Assembly (NCBI RefSeq): GCF_007744075.1 | Contig: NZ_CP036266.1 | Coordinates: forward strand, 6,747,248-6,811,247 | Origin: Gimesia chilikensis | GTDB lineage: Bacteria; Planctomycetota; Planctomycetia; Planctomycetales; Planctomycetaceae | Reading direction: 5' to 3' | Length of the DNA stretch: 64,000 nucleotides | Part shown: in pieces, positions 45,386-53,382 of the stretch | Layout: each line of letters opens with the position of its first letter | How positions within the stretch are numbered: the first letter of the stretch is position 1 | Program-made: the position numbers and the translations under genes | Notes under the pieces: model-generated | Database searches by the model: none | Seen by the model: only the letters and a program-made list of their open reading frames with translations | What the model was told of the DNA's origin: nothing

Positions 45386-46078
45386 TTAAGCTGTTTTCAA
45401 CAGATTCTGGTCTGAACCTGCCTGGATGCGACCTTCAGAAAGACGTAAGGTTCTGCGGGCACACTCCGCAGCAGACAAATCATGTGTTACCATGATGATC
45501 GTGCGACCTTCCTCATTGAATTGACGCAGGAAAGCAAGAACCTGATCACGGGTCTCCGGATCAAGGTTCCCTGTCGGTTCATCAGCGAGGATGATCAACG
45601 GGTCGTTGGCCAGCATGCGAGCCAGTGCGACGCGCTGTTGCTGACCAATACTGAGTTCACTCGGTTTATGATGCAGTCTATCCTGCAGCCCAACCGTGCC
45701 CAGCAATTCCTCCGCCCGCTCCTGTTGCTCTGTTCTAAACTTTTGTGACAGCATCATAGGGACCTGAACATTTTCAATCGCGGTCAGATAAGGCACCAGA
45801 TTGAATGTCTGGAAGACAAATCCAATCTTATTCTGTCTGACTTCAGCGCGCTGCTCAATCGGCAAATCATAAATTGATACGTCGTCGAGCAGAATGCGGC
45901 CTTCAGAAGGGGCCGACATTGCCCCCAGCATGGAGAGCAGCGTCGTTTTTCCGCTCCCGCTGGGACCGATGATCGCAGCGAACTCACCTTGCGCGATTTC
46001 AATAGAGGTCGAGTCTAGCGCGACCACTTCGTGCTGTTGCTTACAATATACTTTTTTAACAGATTCTAACTTTAACAT
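45386..46078 (-). CDS. ABC transporter ATPase, MacB/LolD type
   Basis: 230 residues. Walker A GPSGSGKTTLLSMLG (about 39-53), Q-loop VFQTFNLVPYLTAIENV, signature LSIGQQQRVALARML, Walker B LIILADEPTGNLD, H-loop MVTHDLSAAE. The LSIGQ and TGNLD wording is typical of the FtsE/LolD/MacB group that partners FtsX-like permeases. AGGAGG lies in the end of the upstream permease gene, so the two are coupled. Together they energise movement or release of a substrate at the outer face of the inner membrane; a Cys-rich protein and a thioredoxin-fold protein in the same operon suggest a metal or metallo-protein substrate, not shown. Confidence 0.92.
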   Translation of the reverse strand: MLKLESVKKVYCKQQHEVVALDSTSIEIAQGEFAAIIGPSGSGKTTLLSMLGAMSAPSEGRILLDDVSIYDLPIEQRAEVRQNKIGFVFQTFNLVPYLTAIENVQVPMMLSQKFRTEQQERAEELLGTVGLQDRLHHKPSELSIGQQQRVALARMLANDPLIILADEPTGNLDPETRDQVLAFLRQFNEEGRTIIMVTHDLSAAECARRTLRLSEGRIQAGSDQNLLKTA

Positions 46079-46082
46079 TTAG

Positions 46083-47303
46083 TTATACCTCCTTGAAACA
46101 GAGACAGGGATCGAGGCGGGAAGCCTGGCGCGCCGGAAAATAACTGGCAGCCAGAGTGACCAGCACCGCAACCGTAGAGGCAACGATTGCCAGACTCGGG
46201 ACTGGAAACACTGCTACACTCGCAAATACAGGTCCCAGAAAGACTGCTATCAGACTTCCCAAAACATAACCGCTAATCCCCCCGGCCAGGCCCAGCAGAG
46301 CCGCTTTTGCCAGGAACAACTGCGTGACGAATCTCGGCGTGGCCCCCAGAGCCATCAGCGTGCCGATTTCGCGACGACGTTCTATGACGTTCGCAAAGCT
46401 TGCACTCGCCATACTCGCACCACCGACGGCCACCAGAATCGCAAGGAACAGGTACGATAGATTTGTCATCATCCGGTTAATCGAAACCTGAGTTTCGACC
46501 ACATTGGCGATCGTCACCACCTTGGTACCGGGCAGTAATGACTGCAACTCCCCTACCAATCCGTTAGCGACGTCTTCGCAGCAGCCCATAACTTCAATAA
46601 TATTCACAACCGGTCCTGTTCCTGACAGCCGTTGCACAGTATGCAGGTGGGCGAACACCCGACTGTCATCGACGGTCCCCGTCGAGGGAAGCACGCTGAG
46701 TACCTCAAACGTTTCCCCCAGAAGTTGGAGCTGGTCCCCTTCTTTCAGTCCCTTACTGGCGGCAAAATCAGAACCAAGCAAAACTTCAGATTGATTCAGG
46801 TGTTGCAGAGCCCTGCGTTCTGCCAGGGAGTCTGGAGCGTCCAGATTTTCATCAGCCACGTTAATCTTAGCTTTACAACCTTCATGCTTTTTGAATAGCA
46901 TGCCGCCTCCCGACCAGGCATTCATCTTCTGTATTTCGGACTGTGGCAGGATGCCCGTCAGAATCACGTTGCGGTCGTCCAGTTTGGTGGGGACACAGAG
47001 TTTGGGGGTAATCGCTTCCACTCCGGTCAGTCCCGCCAGTGCCAGTTCAGCCACGTGTTCTTCTGGGATGGTTTCCTTGTGCATGTCTGCAGCATAATAA
47101 TCCTGCAGTGTGACGCCTTCGGGGAGAATCAGTACGTTCGCTCCCAGTTCGTCAAGTTTACCAGCAACCTCCTGTTCTGAGAAAATTGTAACGTTGCGGA
47201 TCGCTACCAGCGCTGTCACACTCAAAATGATTGCCAGCAGGCTGGCGATCAGCGCCGTAGGACGCTCTTTCATTTCTTTCCAGATTATTGTTCTCATTGT
47301 CAT
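46083..47303 (-). CDS. FtsX-like ABC permease (MacB-type)
   Basis: 406 residues. Helix at about 18-38 (ALIASLLAIILSVTALVAI), a large extracytoplasmic MacB-type core (about 40-275), then three helices near 285-305, 330-355 and 370-395 with the FtsX motif RRREIGTLMALGATPRFVTQLFL (split here: ERRREIGTLMALGATPRF). The core contains an MFKKHEGCKAK and a MGCCEDVANGLV segment, three cysteines unusual for this domain. AGGAGG precedes the ATG by 6 bases. Works with the ATPase at 45386-46078. Confidence 0.9.
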   Translation of the reverse strand: MTMRTIIWKEMKERPTALIASLLAIILSVTALVAIRNVTIFSEQEVAGKLDELGANVLILPEGVTLQDYYAADMHKETIPEEHVAELALAGLTGVEAITPKLCVPTKLDDRNVILTGILPQSEIQKMNAWSGGGMLFKKHEGCKAKINVADENLDAPDSLAERRALQHLNQSEVLLGSDFAASKGLKEGDQLQLLGETFEVLSVLPSTGTVDDSRVFAHLHTVQRLSGTGPVVNIIEVMGCCEDVANGLVGELQSLLPGTKVVTIANVVETQVSINRMMTNLSYLFLAILVAVGGASMASASFANVIERRREIGTLMALGATPRFVTQLFLAKAALLGLAGGISGYVLGSLIAVFLGPVFASVAVFPVPSLAIVASTVAVLVTLAASYFPARQASRLDPCLCFKEV

Positions 47304-47336
47304 GAGAGACCTCCTTAAAGTATATGATGCAATGGT

Positions 47337-48122
47337 TTATTTACAGTGTTTGCAGCCTTCCACGCCGCAGCTTTTTCCAGCTTTTTTCAGCTCGGCAATC
47401 AGCTGCTGGCTGGTCACACTATTGTTGAACTTCCCGACCATCACACCAGGAGGTGCCATAAAAATGACAGACGAGTTTTGTGAGTCAGGCACTCTCAGTT
47501 CATTCAAAAAGTCGCGTTCGGTCGGCTCAGATTGTGAGACGGTAATTACTTCAACCGCGTTTTTGTAACAGGGCATCGATTGGAAATTCTGAACCCCATT
47601 GGGAATTCCTGTACTATTTGAGGCATTCACACACAGTAGCACCATTCTACGGTTCTGCAGATTCAACATGCACCGGGATTTGGCGGGGGATACGAATGCC
47701 TGCTGAATATAGTCAGCGTTGATCTGTTTCACATAGGAACCGGTGACCGCCCCATTGGGAGCAACTGCCAGCGTAAGCGGCATGGGCGCGCGTGAGACTC
47801 CATACTGTTCAACAATCTTGCGTTCCTGGGGATCGCCGGTGTTAACCGCCACAACGGACGCTGTGTTTTTGTCGGACAGATTCTGCTGCAGTGTGCTCCA
47901 CATGCTTTTGGTGGTTGTATCCTGGTCTTTCCAGAACATGATAAACGTGTATTTATTCTGTTCCGCTGCGGAAGCACGTGATGCTTCCGCCTTGCTCAAT
48001 GATGCCACCCGGGGCGTATTTTGAGCCGGGGAAACATTCGACATGGAAACCAGAAGAGTGCCTGCGGCCAGCAGACGAATACCATTATTTTTGAACAGTT
48101 TTAAAAAAGTGTGAGACTTCAT
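47337..48122 (-). CDS. exported thioredoxin-fold protein with Cys-rich tail
   Basis: 261 residues. Signal peptide at about 15-34 (LLAAGTLLVSMSNVSPAQ). A thioredoxin-like fold is suggested by YTFIMFWKDQDTTTKSMWST, ASVVAVNTGDPQERKIVEQY and APMPLTLAVAPNGAVTGSY (cis-proline position), but CxxC is absent at the usual place. A second half has NRRMVLLCVNAS and ERDFLNELRVPDSQNSSVIF, then the C-terminal tail KKAGKSCGVEGCKHCK. It would sit in the periplasm. AAGGAAG precedes the ATG. It is followed by the permease and ATPase genes, so it is probably the soluble partner of this ABC system. Confidence 0.7.
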   Translation of the reverse strand: MKSHTFLKLFKNNGIRLLAAGTLLVSMSNVSPAQNTPRVASLSKAEASRASAAEQNKYTFIMFWKDQDTTTKSMWSTLQQNLSDKNTASVVAVNTGDPQERKIVEQYGVSRAPMPLTLAVAPNGAVTGSYVKQINADYIQQAFVSPAKSRCMLNLQNRRMVLLCVNASNSTGIPNGVQNFQSMPCYKNAVEVITVSQSEPTERDFLNELRVPDSQNSSVIFMAPPGVMVGKFNNSVTSQQLIAELKKAGKSCGVEGCKHCK

Positions 48123-48357
48123 ATTATAAACTTCCTTACCTGTTTGTTGATTATGCTGCGATTTTGATCTGCAAAAAGAGGTAATGGGCTCGACCTGTAA
48201 TTGCGCGCAGAAGCAGCGAAATGCAGTCTGATTTAAACAGACACAGGCGCAGCAGTTATCATTTGAATCAGAATTGAATTCAAAGAGACGGTCAGCAAGA
48301 TTGCTGTGGACAATTAGTGACCGTTACTGCCAGTAGGCAAGCGAGCCCGAGAGAAAT

Positions 48358-48753
48358 TTATAAGCGCAGTGGGAGTATTACAGCCGCCTGTGAAGTGTCA
48401 TTCGCTACGTCATTCAGATGAGTTACGAAGCGGCAGGACTGATCCAGATTAACGACCAACGTCACCGGATGGGTGCAACTTTCCAGATGCACTACCGGCC
48501 CAACAGAGGCAAATATTTCGTCAGAAACATGACACGTACAGGGACATTCATGTTCTTCATCCAGCGGCAACTGCTGCTGGACTCCCTGTCTTTGATTCCA
48601 CCGAGCACAACAGAAACAGGCTGTGGAAACAGCTTTGCAGTCACCGGATTCGTGCTGAACTGATTCTCCCTGCGCAGCAAATCCATGTCCCCAGCAGACC
48701 GGGCAGGGTTGCAGTAGTAGAACGATCATGAACAAGCGAATCAGTTTCATCAC
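48358..48753 (-). CDS. small exported Cys-rich protein heading ABC operon
   Basis: 131 residues. Signal peptide (LIRLFMIVLLLQPCPVCWG). Cysteine segments GDCKAVSTACFCCARW and, after a DEEHE stretch, CPCTCHVSDE; a final pair SCTHP and QSCRF. The CPCTC centre resembles CPCESRDE in the protein at 7890. It precedes the thioredoxin-fold gene by 235 bases on the same strand. Unnamed; a periplasmic metal-binding role is inferred. Confidence 0.62.
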   Translation of the reverse strand: MMKLIRLFMIVLLLQPCPVCWGHGFAAQGESVQHESGDCKAVSTACFCCARWNQRQGVQQQLPLDEEHECPCTCHVSDEIFASVGPVVHLESCTHPVTLVVNLDQSCRFVTHLNDVANDTSQAAVILPLRL

Positions 48754-48865
48754 ACATCTTAGCGAAAAAAAGTTTTACAGCATTCTGCCGGCTTGAAAGA
48801 CTTTAGATAGACCTCAAGCAATCAATGGATTTTATATCCTGTATCCCTCGTAATCATACAAGACA

Positions 48866-48895
48866 AGCACTTCTAGCATCGACATGCGAAGTGCT
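48866..48895. terminator. hairpin between DtxR remnant and Cys-rich gene
   Basis: AGCACTTC (48866-48873) pairs with GAAGTGCT (48888-48895), with inner GCAT/ATGC pairing. On the minus strand it is followed by TTGTCTTGT. It could terminate the DtxR-type gene or act as an operator 113 bases before the Cys-rich gene. The rest of 48754-49077 shows no gene. Confidence 0.4.
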
Positions 48896-49077
48896 GCCGC
48901 TTGATCACAACTGGATAATAATACTGGTTCTGTCGATTAGTCTAAAAACTTTCGACAAAGGCAGCGAAAACCGTGTAATCAATGCATATCCCCCATACAT
49001 CCAGAGAGGGAATAAGGGTGTTGAATCCTAGGTTAATTAGTAAGATCTGCCAAGATCAAAACAGGGATGATATTAAC

Positions 49078-49507
49078 TTAGTGGCAGGGCTTTACAAGCA
49101 CCCCTCTTGCAACATCATGTCCAATCGCACATCGCCCCTGAAAAGTATCCAACGTGATCACACTGACCTCGGATGAAATATGATGGATCAGAATTTCAGA
49201 GTCGACGAGAACACCAATTTCTGAGAGATATCTCAGCGAATCTGCAGCCTGCAAATCGATCCATCCTTTTGTGGAATGGGAGCATCACCCGGGTCATATT
49301 CAGGATGATTCAAAAAGTCATCGATATAATCAATCAGTCTGTCAGAAGCACAAGGCTCCAGTCGGAAGGCGTCTTTCTCCAGTGTTTTCCAGGTGACTCC
49401 CAACGACTGGCAAAAGAAGAATTCGAGAAGTCGACGCCGACGGACCGTAAGGTGAGTCTGTCTTCGACCGCTCTCCGTCAGAATTGCCCCTTCATAAGGT
49501 ATTAAGT
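49078..49507 (-). pseudogene. DtxR/MntR-family metal-dependent repressor, N-terminus lost and frameshifted
   Basis: Minus-strand reading gives LIPYEGAILTESGRRQTHLT, VRRRRLLEFFFCQSLGVTW, FRLEPCASDRLIDYIDDFLN, HPEYDPGDAPIPQKDGSI, matching the dimerisation and metal-binding domain of DtxR-type repressors (LTExGRR, RRHRLLExFL, HPxxDPxGDPIP). After a frameshift near 49250 the C-terminal FeoA-like domain follows: LRYLSEIGVLVDSEI ... ITLDTFQGRCAIGHDVARG and a stop at 49078. The DNA-binding helix-turn-helix is missing at the right, cut by transposon sequence. It lies upstream of the ABC metal operon and probably regulated it or a lost neighbour. Confidence 0.78.
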
Positions 49508-49565
49508 TGTAAACACCGGTCAGAAAACGTAGCGCCTGCCGGTTGAAAAACGTAGCGCTGGTTAT
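49508..49565 (+). repeat. repeat pair resembling an IS21-type terminus
   Basis: GAAAACGTAGCGC (49523-49535) and GAAAAACGTAGCGC (49545-49558) are near-identical direct repeats, preceded by TGTAAACACCGGTCA. IS21-family ends often carry such spaced repeats with CCGGTCA words. It sits exactly where the DtxR gene is cut. No IS21 genes are present. Confidence 0.35.
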
Positions 49566-49616
49566 GGAAAGATTCGTCCGATGTGTAGCTTGGAGATTCG
49601 GACGAAGATTGGGTCC

Positions 49617-50151
49617 TTATCTTACTTCGTCTCGTTTGACTTGCTGCTTGAGGTTTTTGTGTGTCGACGTTTCGCGTCTTGCAACCGGTAGCTTATGCGT
49701 TGTCGTTCGGATGATCTTGCAAGCCCGCTTCATGCCCGGCCAATCGAAATGCTCGTTGAGCATCGTCGTCGTGATTAGTCTTCGATGTTCAACACGTCCA
49801 TGTCCCTTACAAAGCGTCGAAGCTTCTTTACGTCCGCTTCCATTTCGCGTCGTTGCCAGGGGGGAAAAGCCTTCGGTTTCAGCGAAGGCGAGTTGAATCT
49901 CTTTCAGCAAGGTTGGCTGATTTTCCTTGACAGTGAAAAAGTAATCACCGTCCGAATCAACGGTCTCTTCGCAAATATCTCGCTGGCAACACATGGCGTC
50001 TCCAATGATCGCTTTTCCCTTCAAAACAAGAGTTTTGAACAGATCAAAGACAGCCTTCGCTTCATTCGTTTTACAATCAACACGCGTCTGACTCAGCACG
50101 CAACCGGTTTGATGATCGAGTGCAGCGAGGAGATGCACTGCGCGTTGATGC
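49617..50151 (-). pseudogene. ISAs1-family transposase, C-terminal part
   Basis: Minus-strand frame from 50151 reads HQRAVHLLAALDHQTGCVLS, TNEAKAVFDLFKTLVLKGKA, IIGDAMCCQRDICEETVDSD, YFFTVKENQPTLLKEIQLAF: the DDE domain of ISAs1 (H-repeat) transposases with the typical DAM and VKENQPTL motifs. The family end (HWxIEN) is missing, so the gene was also truncated at the left. It continues the piece at 51616-52001 across an IS4 insertion. Confidence 0.82.
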
Positions 50152-51615
50152 CAATACTGTTCGACACGATATTTGCGCACTGTCGCATAGTAGTATAAAA
50201 TACTGCCATAACGACAGGAATCAGCATGGTTAAGAAACGACCTCATCAGATTGAAGCAAGTGATATCACCGGTCTTAAGTATCTGGATCGGGTCTTCCGC
50301 TGTTTAAACGCTTGCGTCCCGAGGGTACAGAACGCGACAAAGCCGGTAATCGGCAACTGTTCTACGATCAGTATTGCGCGCTGCAGTTGCTTTATCTCTT
50401 CAACCCGATTGTTACTTCACTACGTGGATTACAGCAGGCCAGTGAACTCAAAAAAGTTCAGAGAAAACTCAACTGTCCACGATCTTCTCTGAGATCTCTG
50501 TCGGAGGCAGTTCGCGTGTTTGATCCCGAGCTACTGCGGGAAATCGTGGGCGAATTAATTGAAAAACTGCCTGTCCAAGAGCCTCAGGATCGGCGTCTGC
50601 AGGATCTGGCTCAGGCACTGACTGCCGTAGATGGTACGTTCCTCAAAACACTGCCTCAGATCACTCAGGCCTGTTTTTCAACCCGACAAGATAAGGGATG
50701 GCAGTTGCATACACATTTTGAAATACTACGGGGAATTCCTGTTCGCATGGATTTGACAGATGCCACCGGTATGAAAAATCAGTACTGTCCAGAGTACTGG
50801 AAAAAGATCGTTGCTACATTCTCGATCAGGCATATGAAAAATATGCCCTGTTTAATGAGATTGTTAATGCCGGCAGCAGCTATGTCTGTCGGATCCGTGG
50901 GGATCACATTTTTGTAGAACAGGAATCCCGTAAATTAACCGCAGAAGCCCAAGCAGCAGGCATACTGGAAGATCAGTCAGGGTATTTGGGTTCTCCCAAG
51001 TCACGGAGAACCCAAATGCCAAGATCATCTGGTGCGGCGGATTACTGTGAAAATTACTCCTCATCCTAAACGGGGAGGACGGAGGTGGGAAGGTGCTACC
51101 CAGGACCTGGTTGTAGCCACCAATCTGCTGGATGTACCAGCAGAAGTCATCGCACTGATTTACCAGCACCGTTGGCAGATCGAATTGTTCTTTCGTTTTT
51201 TGAAGCATGTACTCGGCTGTCGTCACTTGTTCAGTCAGGATCCACAGGGGGTTCAGATACAGACTTACTGTGAGATGATTGATTGTTTATTGATTAGTCT
51301 GATCACAGGTAAAAAACCGACACTCCGAACATATGAAATGCTGTGTTTTTACTTCAGTGGGCTGGCGGATGAGGAAGATCTGATCAACCATATAAACCGC
51401 CTGCAATCCCACGAATCCAGATAAAACGAGAGCTCTCGCCTGACTACTGACTGTTGGTGACGAGATGATTCATGCTGCGCAGTTCATAAGATTCAGCTGT
51501 CGCATATGAGCCCCATCTAAAAGAGGCTCGTAGACAAAACCTCTGCAAAATACTGCGCACAAAAGTTAAAGTATTAAATCAGAATCAAATGCAAACGGTG
51601 GGCTGAACAGTATTG
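50152..51615 (+). mobile_element. IS4-family insertion sequence, degraded, nested in ISAs1
   Basis: A 1,464-base element with ends CAATACTGTTC at 50152 and the inverse GAACAGTATTG ending at 51615. CGTTGATGC occurs directly outside both ends (50143-50151 and 51616-51624), a 9-base target duplication (10 if a shared G is counted). Removing element and one duplication joins the ISAs1 frame cleanly (CGSLQTHQR to AVHLLAALDH). It carries one plus-strand transposase gene with several frameshifts. Confidence 0.88.
50226..51424 (+). pseudogene. IS4-family transposase with frameshifts
   Basis: Starts MVKKRPHQIEASDITGLKYL, shifts near 50300 into LRPEGTERDKAGNRQLFYDQ, then QYCALQLLYLFNPIVTSLRG and the first catalytic aspartate in TAVDGTFLKTLPQ. 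After shifts near 50790 and 51000 the pieces CYILDQAYEKYALFNEIVNA (second aspartate) and IYQHRWQIELFFRFLKHVLG (glutamate, YREK-like) appear, ending DLINHINRLQSHESR. All catalytic regions are present but three frame changes make it inactive. Confidence 0.82.
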
Positions 51616-52001
51616 CGTTGATGCGTCTGTAAACTGCCGCACAACGTATTGCCTTCAATGGAAGTTGCACACAGAGAATCATTATCAATTTCGACGCCTT
51701 CTAAAGTGCACATCCATTCGCGAATCGCCTGCTCAAATTCTTCTGGACAAATCTTTTTGAGGAGATCTGTGTATGTGTTCGCACACGGTGGAATTCGTTT
51801 GAAGCCGAGCCAATGATAGGTACTTCGCTCAAGTTGGCGAACCCATTTCGCAATCATTCGCATACTGCGAATTCCACTAAGTGTTCCGCAAATAATAGCC
51901 GCCAGCATGGCATTAAAAGTGTGGCGTTGTCCCTGACGCCCGCGATGGTCGGTGATCTGATCCAAAATGGAAAACAGGTCGCACAAGTCGGCGGGTTGCA
52001 T
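51616..52001 (-). pseudogene. ISAs1-family transposase, N-terminal part
   Basis: MQPADLCDLFSILDQITDHR, GRQGQRHTFNAMLAAIICGT, LSGIRSMRMIAKWVRQ and FKRIPPCANTYTDLLKKICP are the N-terminal (DHRxxxGxxH) and start of the DDE region of ISAs1 transposases. The frame is interrupted after GSLQTHQR by the IS4 element and resumes at 50151. Before that insertion the gene was presumably intact here. Confidence 0.82.
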
Positions 52002-52152
52002 CGTATTGCCTCCTTGGTCTTGTAAAAGTTGAACTCCGTTTTGTAACTTTGTGGAAAAATATCCCCAAAACAGGACGTTATTTCCTACCCAGACCTACTA
52101 CACACATTCAATGCCATATTCTGAGCAGCCCTGGTGAAACCCTACTTCGGTC

Positions 52153-52181
52153 TTGACACGTCTACTGTATCTTTGTAAAAT
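52153..52181 (+). promoter_or_regulatory. consensus sigma70-type promoter of CzcA operon
   Basis: TTGACA (52153-52158), 17-base spacer, TAAAAT (52176-52181). The first ATG of the Cys-rich gene follows 7 bases after the -10 box, so its mRNA would be almost leaderless. Confidence 0.55.
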
Positions 52182-52188
52182 TCTGATT

Positions 52189-52536
52189 ATGATGAAGAAT
52201 GGCACTCATATCTTTCAGCATGGATTGGTTTTAGCAGCAGTTTTGTTGTTCGCTATACCACTCGAAGTTTGCTACCATTCCATCACTTCTCCACATTGCT
52301 GCCAAAATGCCGAACGTAGCATTCCTTGTGATAGTCCATTATGCGAATGTCATCGAACGACGGTTTTTGCCGCTTTCTTTCAGATTTCTGGTCAGCGAAT
52401 AGAGCAAAGTGATCTGAGTATAGCCAAGTCGGATGTAACCGAATTATTTGGGGCTTATCTTCAGGAAGATGCTTCTTCCCCTCCACCAACAACGGCACTC
52501 GAACGTTGTGTGCTTTTTTCGCGGTTGACTCTGTAA
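52189..52536 (+). CDS. small exported Cys-rich protein heading CzcA operon
   Basis: 115 residues from ATG 52189 (a second ATG follows at once). Signal peptide IFQHGLVLAAVLLFAIPLEV, then CYHSITSPHCCQNAERSIPC and CDSPLCECHRTTVF (7 cysteines, 3 histidines in 45 residues). The C-terminal half QRIEQSDLSIAKSDVTELFG ... SSPPPTTALERC is homologous to the protein at 33250-33600. It is the first gene of the CzcA operon, 192 bases before a receiver-domain gene. A strong promoter lies directly upstream. Probable periplasmic metal-binding protein; family unnamed. Confidence 0.72.
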   Translation: MMKNGTHIFQHGLVLAAVLLFAIPLEVCYHSITSPHCCQNAERSIPCDSPLCECHRTTVFAAFFQISGQRIEQSDLSIAKSDVTELFGAYLQEDASSPPPTTALERCVLFSRLTL

Positions 52537-52728
52537 TCCTTCGCGAGGGTTATATGTATCCGTGGATTGAACGGTTAGTGTCTCCAAGCAGCATAAGGCT
52601 GCCGTCAGCATCGCTTTTCTCTTGTCCGATGCCTCGTGTTTGACGAGCAGTTTAAGCCGTTTTCCCTTCTTAATTGTGTTCAATCATCTTCCTTTGGCAC
52701 AATAGGGTGCCTGGAATAGGTGTTTTTC

Positions 52729-53382
52729 ATGTTAGTTCTTACCCAAAAGATCTCTGAGGCAACCAAGCCTCCTTCGCTTAGTGTCTCCCGGACTGTTAAG
52801 AGTGTTGAAGGCTGGCGTGTGCGTCCGGCTGTTTCTCCACCGAAGGAAATTCCAGTACATAGCCAAGATGTTTCGGCGCGGACCAAGCCGCTGTCGCCCT
52901 CTAATGCTGGGATAAATGCTGTCCGCATCTTGGTGGCGGACGCAGATTCTTCTCTTGCCAAAATCTATACGACTCACCTGTCATTATTGGGTTTTGAAGT
53001 GACCATGGCTTGCAATGGAGTTGAATGTCTGGCTCGACTCCGCAATCGAATACCTCATCTAATAGTTCTGGATGCCGGGTTATTGTGGGGCCGAGCGACA
53101 GATGTTCTGGCTATATTGGATGAGTGTACCGACATTCCTGACGTGCCAGTTTTGGTGACATACGATCACACCTGTGAGCAGGCATTACCTGATGTGCGTT
53201 CTTTCCGCGTGAACGATTACGCGGCGAAACCTCTCACCCCGAACCAACTTGCTGAACGCATTCGCGAACTGATCGCGTTTGCGGGCAATTGCGACGAAGA
53301 TCTTGACTCAGTTGACAATTGCGAAGGGCAATCACCTAAAAGAACTACGGGGAGTGCTCATGATGAACGTAGATCGAATTGA
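52729..53382 (+). CDS. stand-alone response-regulator receiver protein
   Basis: About 217 residues from the ATG at 52729; a GTG at 52720 is also possible. The first 65 residues are a polar linker without recognisable fold. A CheY-like receiver domain spans about 70-185: acidic pair ADADS, the phosphoacceptor aspartate in LIVLDAGLLW, threonine in VLVTYDH and lysine in YAAKPLTP. There is no output domain; the tail is acidic and polar. The adaptor gene begins inside its end (53360, 23-base overlap). No histidine kinase is encoded in the operon. It may act as a phosphorylation-dependent partner of another protein. Confidence 0.75.
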   Translation: MLVLTQKISEATKPPSLSVSRTVKSVEGWRVRPAVSPPKEIPVHSQDVSARTKPLSPSNAGINAVRILVADADSSLAKIYTTHLSLLGFEVTMACNGVECLARLRNRIPHLIVLDAGLLWGRATDVLAILDECTDIPDVPVLVTYDHTCEQALPDVRSFRVNDYAAKPLTPNQLAERIRELIAFAGNCDEDLDSVDNCEGQSPKRTTGSAHDERRSN

